From: Bacteroidales bacterium
Lineage (GTDB): Bacteria > Bacteroidota > Bacteroidia > Bacteroidales > F082
Assembly (NCBI GenBank): GCA_024681295.1
Contig: JAILBC010000087.1
Coordinates: 1-64,000, forward strand
DNA: 64,000 nt
Direction: 5' to 3'
Under the pieces are notes generated by a model that worked only from the letters and a program-made list of their open reading frames with translations, made no database searches and was not told the DNA's origin. A program made the translations under genes and the position numbers. Below, piece by piece: positions 8,703-17,792 of the stretch (its first letter is position 1; each line of letters begins with the position of its first letter).

Positions 8703-10293
8703 ATAAGATTTCCAAAGCTTTTTGGAGGACATCATCCATGGGGCGGTAGACGGGATAGAAGCCCTCATCGTCGAAGAGATTGCGGGCGATGTAGGCCTTC
8801 AGCAGGATGTCGGCATCACGGCGGGCCACCTCCTTTTCGGTGTCGTTGCCCTTGACACCTTTCTTCTCGGCCTCTTTCACCAACTCGTTGAACATGGCAT
8901 CGGTAACGTGGAACGAACGGTCGAAGTCATCCACGGTCTTGTAACGGTTCAGCGCCGAACGGTGGCTGTCACAATAGTCGAAGGCATATTGGTAGAGAAT
9001 GCCGAGGTTGACGATGCGGTTGAAGTAATACTCCGTGCTGTCGTTGACGAGAGGCACGTACACATCGGGCATGATGCCGCCACCGCCGTAGACCACCTTG
9101 CCTTTCGGGGTAACGTATTTCAATGTGGTATCCAGATGGATACTATCTTCCGAGAAGAGCTCACCGTTGGTATAACGGTCGAGTGACTCGTAGAGGTAGT
9201 CTTCCAGTTTTCCGCCGGTGAAAGGCTTCTGAATACAGCGTCCCGTGGGGGTATAGTAACGCGCCACGGTGACACGGATGGCCGAGTTGTCGCTCAGCAT
9301 GATCTGCTCCTGCACCAGTCCCTTGCCAAAGGAGCGGCGGCCCACGATGGTGCCGCGGTCGTTGTCCTGGAGTGCCCCGGCCACAATCTCGGAGGCGCTG
9401 GCCGACTCGTCGTCGATGAGCACCGCCACGGGCATATCTTCGAGGAGGCCTTTCTTGCGTGCTTTGTATTCGGACTTGGGACGGTAGCGGCCTTCGGTGA
9501 ACACCACCAGGCTGCCTTTGGGCAGGAACTCGTCAGCGATGTCGACGGCCTCACCGAGGTAGCCGCCTCCGTTGCCGCGGAGGTCGAGCACCATCTGGGT
9601 CATCCCTTGTTTCTTCAACTTCTTGGCCGCATCGACGAACTCACGATGGGTGGTCGCCGAGAACTTGCTCAGCTTGATGTAGCCCGTGGCGTCGTCGAGC
9701 AAATAGGCGATGTCGACGCTATAGGTGGGGATGACATCGCGGGTAATGGTGAACTCCATCAGTCCCTCAACGCCACGCCGGTAGTTCTTCACCTTGACTT
9801 TGGTACCTTTAGGCCCTTTCAGGAGGCGCATCACACCTTCGTTCTTAATCTTGACGCCTGCGACGAGCGAGTCATCGACATACACGATGCGGTCGCCCGC
9901 CATGATACCAACCTTCTCGGAGGGTCCGCCTTTGATGGTGTTGACGATGGTGATGGTATCCTCGACGATGCGGTACTGTACACCGATGCCTTCGAAGCTG
10001 CCCAGCAACGGATCATTGACGGCATCGAACTCCTCTTTCGAGATGTACACGCTATGGGGGTCAAGTTCCTCCAACATGGCAACGATAGCTTCCTCCTCGA
10101 GTTTCGAGGTATTCACCGTGTCGACATACATCTTATTAATATAGTGCATCACCTCGTCGTACTTGCTGGCAGCGACGACGCGGGGGGTGCGCTTGAGCAT
10201 GATGTTCTCGGTGATGAGGCTGACGAAGACGCCGATGAAGAGGCCCACGGCCACCATCACCAAGAAGGTGCGCGAAGAGTTTCCGTTATTCAT
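8686..10293 (-). CDS. S41 family C-terminal processing peptidase (PDZ domain)
   Basis: LDLRGNGGGYLGEAVDIADEFL, DDESASASEIVAGALQDNDRGTIVGRRSFGKGLVQ. Confidence 0.92.
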   Translation of the reverse strand: MNNGNSSRTFLVMVAVGLFIGVFVSLITENIMLKRTPRVVAASKYDEVMHYINKMYVDTVNTSKLEEEAIVAMLEELDPHSVYISKEEFDAVNDPLLGSFEGIGVQYRIVEDTITIVNTIKGGPSEKVGIMAGDRIVYVDDSLVAGVKIKNEGVMRLLKGPKGTKVKVKNYRRGVEGLMEFTITRDVIPTYSVDIAYLLDDATGYIKLSKFSATTHREFVDAAKKLKKQGMTQMVLDLRGNGGGYLGEAVDIADEFLPKGSLVVFTEGRYRPKSEYKARKKGLLEDMPVAVLIDDESASASEIVAGALQDNDRGTIVGRRSFGKGLVQEQIMLSDNSAIRVTVARYYTPTGRCIQKPFTGGKLEDYLYESLDRYTNGELFSEDSIHLDTTLKYVTPKGKVVYGGGGIMPDVYVPLVNDSTEYYFNRIVNLGILYQYAFDYCDSHRSALNRYKTVDDFDRSFHVTDAMFNELVKEAEKKGVKGNDTEKEVARRDADILLKAYIARNLFDDEGFYPVYRPMDDVLQKALEILSHPTH

Positions 10294-11176
10294 TGAACGA
10301 CGCGCTTGACATCACGAGGTTGCGGTCGACCTTCTTGAAGAGGCCTTGCAGCACGGTGCCGGGGCCCACCTCGGTGACGCTGTTGACGCCGTTGGCGATC
10401 ATGTTCTGCATGGTCTGGGTCCAGCACACCGGCGAGGTGAGTTGGGCCACCAGGTTCTTCTTGATGATCTCGGGGTCGGTGACCGACTGACCGGTAACGT
10501 TTTGGTAGATCGGGCAGATGCCGAGGTTGAACTTGGTGGCGTTGATGGCTTCGGCCAGTTCCACACGGGCCGGCTCCATGAGCGGGCTGTGGAAGGCGCC
10601 GCCCACCTTGAGCGGGAGCACCCTCTTGACGCCGGCTTCTTGAAGCTTGGTGGTGGCTTGGGCCACGCCTTCGATGGTGCCAGAGATGACAATCTGTCCT
10701 GGGGAGTTGTAGTTAGCTGGTACGACAACGGTGTCATGGATGGCGGCGCAGACGCTCTCCACGAGGCTGTCTTCCGCACCGATGACGGCGGCCATGGTGC
10801 CGGGCTGTTGTTCACAGGCCTTCTGCATGGCGTTGGCGCGTTTGGCCACCAGGCGGAGTCCGTCTTCGAAGGTCAGCACTTTGTTAGCCACCAAGGCGGA
10901 GAACTCGCCCAGCGAGTGGCCGGCGACCATATTGGGATCGAAGTCCTCCAGCACTGAGGCCAGCACGACCGAGTGGAGGAAGATGGCTGGCTGGGTGACC
11001 TTCGTCTGGCGAAGGTCCTCGTCGGTGCCTTCGAACATCAGTTCGGTAATCTTAAAATCCAAGATACGGTTGGCTTTGTGGAACATATCTCTTGCCTTCG
11101 ACGAATGGTCATAGAGATCTTTCCCCATGCCTACAAACTGGGCGCCTTGCCCAGGGAAAACATAAGCTTTTATCAT
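10286..11176 (-). CDS. fabD: Malonyl-CoA:ACP S-malonyltransferase
   Basis: YVFPGQGAQFVGMGKDL, VAGHSLGEFSAL, GGAFHSPLMEPA. Confidence 0.95.
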   Translation of the reverse strand: MIKAYVFPGQGAQFVGMGKDLYDHSSKARDMFHKANRILDFKITELMFEGTDEDLRQTKVTQPAIFLHSVVLASVLEDFDPNMVAGHSLGEFSALVANKVLTFEDGLRLVAKRANAMQKACEQQPGTMAAVIGAEDSLVESVCAAIHDTVVVPANYNSPGQIVISGTIEGVAQATTKLQEAGVKRVLPLKVGGAFHSPLMEPARVELAEAINATKFNLGICPIYQNVTGQSVTDPEIIKKNLVAQLTSPVCWTQTMQNMIANGVNSVTEVGPGTVLQGLFKKVDRNLVMSSASFNE

Positions 11177-11190
11177 TGAACTAAACTATT

Positions 11191-11571
11191 TCATTTTTGG
11201 GGTGAATGGGCTGATTGGGGTGATTGGGTCATCTGGCATTTGCCAGTGAAGACGGCGCCCACCTCGATGCAGAGTTGCTTGGTGTTCATGTCGATCTCGA
11301 CTCTCGAGGTAGATTTCAGGGTGGTGAGTTCCTCGCAGGTGAGGATGCCTTTGACCGAGCCGGAGATGTCGGCTTGCTTGCAAATGATGTCGCCTTCGAT
11401 GATGCCGGTCTGGCCGACGACGATTTTGCCATTCGATTTCAGAGAGCCGATGAGCTTCCCGTCCACTCTGATGTCACCGCTGGACTCGACGTCCCCTTTG
11501 ATGACGGTGTCTTTTCCGATTAAGTTTCTTACAGGTGATTCCATGGTTATATTATTTTGAATTCTCTTCAT
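11191..11571 (-). CDS. Bactofilin (polymer-forming cytoskeletal protein)
   Basis: GKDTVIKGDVESSGDIRVDGKLIGSLKSNGKIVVGQTGIIEGDI. Confidence 0.88.
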   Translation of the reverse strand: MKRIQNNITMESPVRNLIGKDTVIKGDVESSGDIRVDGKLIGSLKSNGKIVVGQTGIIEGDIICKQADISGSVKGILTCEELTTLKSTSRVEIDMNTKQLCIEVGAVFTGKCQMTQSPQSAHSPQK

Positions 11572-14206
11572 AGAAAGTTTTATAATCTTCGGTATTTTTT
11601 TCTTGGCAGTAGACGCTGAAATTGCTTATGGATATCGGCAGCACCCAGTAGGCGGTCTTGTCCATGCCGCCGAAAATGTAGTCGGTGAGGTACATCGAGG
11701 TGATGTAGTCTTTAGCAGCCTGTTCGTTTTCGAAGGAACTCAGATAGATGACGGCTTGGGTGTCGCTGAACAGGAGGTTCTTCATGTCGAAATTGCTGAA
11801 CCGGTATTGTTTCTTGTTGAAGTCGGTGATACGCACCTTCAGCGGCTCCGTCTTGGTGGTCTTGGGGTTGAACACCACCATGACCAGGTGTTTTTCATTC
11901 GGTGCATAGTGGTAGGGCGACTCGGGCTTTTTCTCTCCTTGTTCGTCTTTGCTGACGCCTGGAATGTCGTCGAGTTTGATGCCGAGGTTGTATTCGGTGT
12001 TGACCTCTTGCAGGAGGGTCAGCGCATAGGTACGGATGCCGCTGGTGGGATAGTCCTGTACCACGCGCAGCAGGGCGTAAGCCATGCTGTCGACGGTCTC
12101 GAGGCGACCGCGCGCCACTGCGTCGAGCAGGGCGAAGCGTGGTGCCAGGGCGGTGTCGTTGGCGTAGAGTTCCAGGGCACGTTCGGCATTCATCCTGACG
12201 CGGAAGAACTGTCCCTGCTGATAGGCATCGTATGTCTTGGTATAGAGTTCCGAAGCCTGCCGTGAGTCTTCCTGGAGCTTTTTGTAATAATTGGGGTCAA
12301 GGATGAAGTTGGCGTAGCTCGAATCGGGGTATTTGCTCAGAATCTTGCTCTTGTAGAGGTCGGCTTTCTCGGTATCGTGAGCGTCGTTGTACATCTTATA
12401 GAGCGCGTACCATGCCGGTAGCTCGTGTTCGTTGCCTGGGTAGCGTTTGTCGAGCCGTTCGTAAGCGTCGATGGAGCGTGGGTAGTCCGACAGGCGGTCG
12501 AGGTAGATGAAGCCCACGTTGTAGAGGGCGTTGGCGATTTGTTTATGGGCAACTTGTTGTTCCTCTTCGGTGAAGGGGAGTCCCACGAGGTAGTAGGCGC
12601 GGTCGTGGTTGGTAACCTCGTCGGAGACGGTGTCGTTCTCTTTGCCCTCGCCGCTTTCAGCACTGAAGTCGCCATCGGTAAGGCTGTTGCCTATGTTGCG
12701 TTTGTCAGAGATACGCCAGTTGTCTTCGAGCTTACGCATGCCCCATTTTCTGGAGAACTCCGTGAAACCGCTCTGGAGGGTGGTGGGATTGTAGAAATAC
12801 CAGTTTCCTGTGGTTTTGGAATCGTCGGGTTTGACTTCGGTCTTCCCGACGGCACCGCCCATCAGGGCCAGTTGTTCCTCGTATTCTGCTCTTTCCTTTT
12901 CTATTTTCTCTTGTTCGATGACGTCAGCTATGATTTTATCGATCAGTTTATTGCGTTCAATGGAGTCCATGTCTGCCACCCAGAGGAGGCTGTCCTGGTC
13001 GCGGATGATGGTGAGGTTAGCCACCAAGTCGTTGAGGGTTTGGGAGATATTGGCGATGCTGTCGTAGTAGGGATAGGTCTCTTTGTTCATGGCACGGACA
13101 GCCGTATCGTAGTAAGCTTGTGACAGCTCGTAGTTATTGCGGTCGAAGAGGATGGTAGCCACTTTGAGTGACGAGGTGGCGCGTTGGATCTGATTGGTTT
13201 TGGCGTTGGCCACCGATTCGCGGTAGTAGCCGATGGCTTTGTCAACATTGCCTTCGCGCATGGCCAGTTCGGCCATGGCGAAGTAGATGCGGTCGATGTA
13301 TTCCTCATTTTTCGACTCGTTGAGCATGCGGTTAAGCATCTTGTACATCTCTTTGGCGTTGCCGGCCGAGCCCATGCGGGCCATGTTCATCTTGGCCTCG
13401 AAGAGCATCTCGTACTGGGGGTTTTTCCTGACCACCTTGCGGAACCACTCGATGGCGTGCGGAGCATCGTCGAGTTGCATGTAAATCTGTCCCAGGATGA
13501 ACATGGAGCGGATGCGCAGGTCGCGGTCGTTGGTCTCCATCATACCCGACTTCAGGTAGTCGATGGCTTTGCGGTATTCGTTGGTGGCGATGTAGTAGTC
13601 GGCAATGGTGAGATCGAGGTTGCGGTAAAGCTCCTTGGGCAGTTTCTTCATGCCGGCGGTTTTGGCTTGGAGCAGCTCGATCATGGCGACGGCCTTGGAG
13701 TACTGTTGGGTTTGGATGTAGGTCTTGACAAGCCAAAGGTTGGCCACGAGGGCGATGTCGTTGTAGCTGAACTCGGTGCCGACGAAATCGAAAGTACGTT
13801 TGGCGGAGATGTAGTCTTGTTTGTAGAAATGCGCTTTGGCCATGACGAGGTAGGCGTCGTCGATCCACTTCACGCGTTCTTTACCGTTGAATTTCATGGA
13901 GTGTTTCTGAACGCAGATAGAGGTTTTCTGCAGGGCGCGGTCCATCTTGGGGTTCAGGGCCATGGCGTCATTTTTCGTGCCATAGTTATAAACACGCAAT
14001 ATTCTTGTATAATCGTCCTTAACAGCTGTTTTCAGTTGTTCGTCGCCTTCTTGGAGGCTGTACTGACCGTTCCAGTAGACGTTGTAGTGGCTGGTGAGGT
14101 TATGGTAGGCGCGTCGTGTGAAGGTGTTCTTTTTGGTGGAACAGCCGCACAGCAGCAGCGCCGTGGTCAGGACAAGGAAGGCTAGTTTATATTTATTGTA
14201 TTGCAC
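11552..14206 (-). CDS. TPR lipoprotein resembling type IX secretion PorW/SprE
   Basis: Lipoprotein signal LLLCGCSTKKNTFTRRAYHNLTSHYNVYWNG; multiple TPRs; C-terminal SPOR-like region. Confidence 0.7.
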   Translation of the reverse strand: MQYNKYKLAFLVLTTALLLCGCSTKKNTFTRRAYHNLTSHYNVYWNGQYSLQEGDEQLKTAVKDDYTRILRVYNYGTKNDAMALNPKMDRALQKTSICVQKHSMKFNGKERVKWIDDAYLVMAKAHFYKQDYISAKRTFDFVGTEFSYNDIALVANLWLVKTYIQTQQYSKAVAMIELLQAKTAGMKKLPKELYRNLDLTIADYYIATNEYRKAIDYLKSGMMETNDRDLRIRSMFILGQIYMQLDDAPHAIEWFRKVVRKNPQYEMLFEAKMNMARMGSAGNAKEMYKMLNRMLNESKNEEYIDRIYFAMAELAMREGNVDKAIGYYRESVANAKTNQIQRATSSLKVATILFDRNNYELSQAYYDTAVRAMNKETYPYYDSIANISQTLNDLVANLTIIRDQDSLLWVADMDSIERNKLIDKIIADVIEQEKIEKERAEYEEQLALMGGAVGKTEVKPDDSKTTGNWYFYNPTTLQSGFTEFSRKWGMRKLEDNWRISDKRNIGNSLTDGDFSAESGEGKENDTVSDEVTNHDRAYYLVGLPFTEEEQQVAHKQIANALYNVGFIYLDRLSDYPRSIDAYERLDKRYPGNEHELPAWYALYKMYNDAHDTEKADLYKSKILSKYPDSSYANFILDPNYYKKLQEDSRQASELYTKTYDAYQQGQFFRVRMNAERALELYANDTALAPRFALLDAVARGRLETVDSMAYALLRVVQDYPTSGIRTYALTLLQEVNTEYNLGIKLDDIPGVSKDEQGEKKPESPYHYAPNEKHLVMVVFNPKTTKTEPLKVRITDFNKKQYRFSNFDMKNLLFSDTQAVIYLSSFENEQAAKDYITSMYLTDYIFGGMDKTAYWVLPISISNFSVYCQEKNTEDYKTFYEENSK

Positions 14207-14227
14207 GTTGGGTACGGTTTAAAATGT

Positions 14228-15364
14228 TTAGGGTTGGGTAGCGAGGGTGTCGGCGGCTTGTTGGGCTTTCAGCAGGGCGTCATGGTCGTTTTGTCGGCTC
14301 GTCAGGATGGCTTGGCGTTGGTTTGCCAAGGTTTTTTCGGCCACCTGTCGGAGGCTGTCGACGTCCATGAAGCGGGCCAGTTGTTGAGTGAAGCGGACGC
14401 TGTCTTCCTTCCAAGCGGCAGGCAGGCTCACTGGCTCTTCAAGGGAAGTGAGTTTGTATTTCTCGCAGAGGGTGGCTGCCTCGGCGTTGATTTTCTCTAT
14501 CTCGTGGCTGAATTCCACTGCGAGGCGTTCCTCTTTCTCGATTCGTGACTTCTCGATGATTTTGGGCACATAGAAGAAGGCTACCGCCCCGATAATGAGG
14601 AGGACGAGGAGCACCAGGATAATCTTCAGGGCTGAGTTCCTCTTGGTAAGGAGCGAGCGGACTTCCATGATGCTGTCGAACCGCTGCTCTCTTGAAAACT
14701 GGGTGCAGTGGGTGGCCACGCTTGAGTATTGGCTGAGCATATTGCGCTCGATGATGAACTCTATGATTTTGCCGAGAGAGTAGATGTCGGAGCGTTGGTC
14801 GCCTTCTTCGCCTTTGAACAGTTCGGGAGCGATGAACTCGTTTTCCTTGATGAGCAGCTCATGGTCGGTCTTATAGTTGGTTTCGGGATGTCCGATATCG
14901 ATGATCTTGACGCGGTAGTCGTTGGCGGTCACCATGACGTTCTCCGGCTTGAGGTCGCAGTGGATGATGCCGCGTTGGTGCATATAGTTGAGGGCATCGC
15001 AGATGTCGATGAAGACGCTTTTGATCTGTTTCTCGTTGAGGGTGCCCACGCGCACGTGTTCGGCCAGGGACTTGCCGTCGACGAATTCGAAGACGATGCA
15101 GTCGCCGAGGTTGGGCACATTCTCGAAGCCGAGGGCCCTGCGGATGAACTTATGGTCGAGTTGGCTGGTGATTTCGTATTCTTCCTTCAATTCTTTCTGA
15201 CATTGTTCGTCAGCGGCGAATTCCTCTTTCAAAGTCTTGAGAATCACCTTTTTGCCGTTATATAGTGCGGTAAACAGCCTGCTATGCCCGTGTGACGAGG
15301 CATAGAAGGGTTTAATGTTGTCGTAGTTGTTTTCTGACATTTTCGAATAGGTATTTGGGTGCAA
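14228..15364 (-). CDS. Serine/threonine protein kinase with one C-terminal TM segment
   Basis: IIHCDLKPENVMVTANDYRVKIIDIG; start may be 15340 (MSENNYDN). Confidence 0.85.
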   Translation of the reverse strand: MHPNTYSKMSENNYDNIKPFYASSHGHSRLFTALYNGKKVILKTLKEEFAADEQCQKELKEEYEITSQLDHKFIRRALGFENVPNLGDCIVFEFVDGKSLAEHVRVGTLNEKQIKSVFIDICDALNYMHQRGIIHCDLKPENVMVTANDYRVKIIDIGHPETNYKTDHELLIKENEFIAPELFKGEEGDQRSDIYSLGKIIEFIIERNMLSQYSSVATHCTQFSREQRFDSIMEVRSLLTKRNSALKIILVLLVLLIIGAVAFFYVPKIIEKSRIEKEERLAVEFSHEIEKINAEAATLCEKYKLTSLEEPVSLPAAWKEDSVRFTQQLARFMDVDSLRQVAEKTLANQRQAILTSRQNDHDALLKAQQAADTLATQP

Positions 15365-15526
15365 AGATACTGCTTTTTCCCAAATACCTATTTAAAAAAC
15401 GAACGAAGAGCAAAAAAATCACAAAGAACGAATGGCTCCACTACTCTAAGCCTTACTCTTGAGCTAACATTACTGATAATTCTATTTTTGGGCCATGTAT
15501 TGATCACACTTTAAAACAATAGCCCT

Positions 15527-15700
15527 ATGAAAACAACAGAACAATTCAACCATGACTTCCGGGGGAATTCGTGGTTAAAGGACAAAGAAAGAAATTTCTA
15601 CGACTGCTTAATCCAAGGTTATGAGGATGCTAAAGAACGCCTCAATAACCTTCGCGCAAGGTGTAAAAATAAAAGAATCGTATCACCAGCCACTATCTAA
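15527..15700 (+). CDS. Small hypothetical protein (57 aa), first gene of the 15.5-23.8 kb cluster
   Basis: Not in ORF track; MKTTEQFNHDFRGNSWLKDKERNFYDCLIQGYEDAKERLNNLRARCKNKRIVSPATI*, immediately upstream and co-directional. Confidence 0.5.
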   Translation: MKTTEQFNHDFRGNSWLKDKERNFYDCLIQGYEDAKERLNNLRARCKNKRIVSPATI

Positions 15701-15721
15701 TAACCGTCAAAAACAACTGCC

Positions 15722-17023
15722 ATGAAAACACTATCACCCAACGAAAGAGAAGAGAAGAACATACTATCCGACACTCGCCTTATTACATCTGGAGGTATCA
15801 AACCACCTACTCGGGACGATTCTGGCATGCGATCCTACACTCCTGGCGAAGAAGCCATCCTTAATTCCCACAAAACAGACTATCGTCAAAACAAGGACAC
15901 TGTTAAGAAAGCCCAGAAAGACCTAGACGACTGCAATAGTGAGTATTTGCAGATTGAGCAAGATCTTGACAAGGCCTCTTCAAAGGACGCAAAAAACGAC
16001 CGTGAGTGGAACGACATGTATAACCAAAAAGGACAACAGCTTGAGCAGTTGGAGCACGAATATCCAACAGATGATCAAGAAGAAGACGACAACGACGAGC
16101 TTATGCGAAAAGAAAGAAGAGCAAGAGCCAAAAAAATTGCTTCTTTCGTGGTTATCGCTTTGGTTGCCGAGGCGGTCATCGCCGGTGCCACCATTCATCT
16201 ACAGCAGGAAACCATGTCCATGGACGTCATCCTATGGCGTTTGGGGTATATTTTTTCAATTTACATATTTACCTGTATCCTATATGCCAAATACTTAAAG
16301 ACCCGTATCAAAGCACTCAAATGGCTGCTGATTTCGACTTTTATGATGAGCTTCGCCTGTTTGGTTCACACCGTTGCGTTGGTCTTCTTCAACACCGATG
16401 TCACAGCTCCAGTTGTTGCTGCTGATTTCACCCTCAACACGGCTGAAACAGCCGCAGCTGAAATCAGCGAAGGTGGTTTTTTCACCAAACTCATGCAAAC
16501 CCCAGGTCTACTTGAGTTTATCATTTGTATAGCATTAGTTTTTATTGGAGAAGCCTTTGATCTTGACACTAAAGATAACGACGTCGCAGAAACCGAAACC
16601 AACGAAAGCTCCGCAAACAATGATGGCAAAGCCAACCACTATGAAGTGCGTAAAGCAATCGCCAAAAAGAGAAAAGCCCAAATCAAAAAAGAACTAAAAA
16701 CATTGTTGAAAGATCTTGAAGACCGGAAAGACCGTTTAACCGACATTGTAAACAAAACGGAAAGAAGGTTCAACATCATTGAAGAGAACGAATCCAAGGC
16801 TCGTGAAAAATCACAGCGGGCCAAGGACAAAAACGAGGCTCTTATTAACGAGCTGTTTCAAGAACTAACAGAATACGATCTCAGTTTAAAAGAAAACCTC
16901 GCATACGAGTTGTTTGTTGATGCTTCAACGATTATCATCGAGCCAATCACCAAGATGGATATCGAGGCTTATTACGAAGATCTTCTGGAACAAACAATGA
17001 ATAATAACAATATTAAACAATAA
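15722..17023 (+). CDS. Coiled-coil membrane protein
   Basis: Charged coiled-coil N- and C-termini flanking several hydrophobic helices (FVVIALVAEAVIAGATIH etc.). Confidence 0.7.
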   Translation: MKTLSPNEREEKNILSDTRLITSGGIKPPTRDDSGMRSYTPGEEAILNSHKTDYRQNKDTVKKAQKDLDDCNSEYLQIEQDLDKASSKDAKNDREWNDMYNQKGQQLEQLEHEYPTDDQEEDDNDELMRKERRARAKKIASFVVIALVAEAVIAGATIHLQQETMSMDVILWRLGYIFSIYIFTCILYAKYLKTRIKALKWLLISTFMMSFACLVHTVALVFFNTDVTAPVVAADFTLNTAETAAAEISEGGFFTKLMQTPGLLEFIICIALVFIGEAFDLDTKDNDVAETETNESSANNDGKANHYEVRKAIAKKRKAQIKKELKTLLKDLEDRKDRLTDIVNKTERRFNIIEENESKAREKSQRAKDKNEALINELFQELTEYDLSLKENLAYELFVDASTIIIEPITKMDIEAYYEDLLEQTMNNNNIKQ

Positions 17024-17027
17024 CATT

Positions 17028-17786
17028 ATGAAAAACACCATTATCCTTGTATGCCTTGCGGCTCTGAACTTCAGTGCCCCATGCGCCCCCGTCCAAAAAG
17101 CCGATGAAACGGCAATAACCTTATTGATTGATGTTACAGACCCTGTTCTCTTCGAAACAATCGAGGCCGACTTTTCTCAGAACCTGAATAAATTTTTTCA
17201 CAATACGGGCCTTGGCCACATCGATTTCGGCCAAAAATTGACCATCCGCATCGCGGCCATCGACGATAGCGGCCAACTGACATTGCAAAGCCGGTCGATT
17301 GCCCTGATCGACAAGAAAGTTTCACGCAAAGAAGCCGATCGTCTTCGCGACCCTCGTCCCCTACTGGAACTGATCCGCACCCAATTGGACCAATACAAGC
17401 AACTCAGCGAGAAAACGATGAGCTCATCGCCGATTATAGATGTGGTTTTAAAAAGTTTTTGCCAAATGGACCCCGAAGCCCGGGAAATCCTCGTCATCTG
17501 CAGCGATGGCGTGGAAAACAGCAACTACGGCAATTTCTACAAGAGCATTCCCACCACAGAACAGTCGGTTGGGAAAATGATCTCCAATGTCGTCGATCCA
17601 ATGCTTCTGGCCGAAGCCAAAGCGCAGATAGCCGACACCAACCCGGAGGTGATCCTTATCCTCAAAACGAACCCCAAGATTAAGAACATCATTGATTTGA
17701 AGAAGTTCTATAATGAGTTCTTGCATCAGCTGGGAGTTGAAACCTTCAGAGTCATCGACAATTTAAGCAACAACCCCAATCTTTAA
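17028..17786 (+). CDS. Exported vWA-like protein
   Basis: N-terminal signal; ITLLIDVTDP, SSPIIDVVLKSF, REILVICSDGVENSNYG pattern typical of a divergent vWA fold. Confidence 0.55.
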   Translation: MKNTIILVCLAALNFSAPCAPVQKADETAITLLIDVTDPVLFETIEADFSQNLNKFFHNTGLGHIDFGQKLTIRIAAIDDSGQLTLQSRSIALIDKKVSRKEADRLRDPRPLLELIRTQLDQYKQLSEKTMSSSPIIDVVLKSFCQMDPEAREILVICSDGVENSNYGNFYKSIPTTEQSVGKMISNVVDPMLLAEAKAQIADTNPEVILILKTNPKIKNIIDLKKFYNEFLHQLGVETFRVIDNLSNNPNL

Positions 17787-17792
17787 AAAGCC

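Noticed and set aside
13184-14185. 333-aa plus-strand ORF
   Set aside because: Antisense to the PorW/SprE-like gene; no recognisable motifs.
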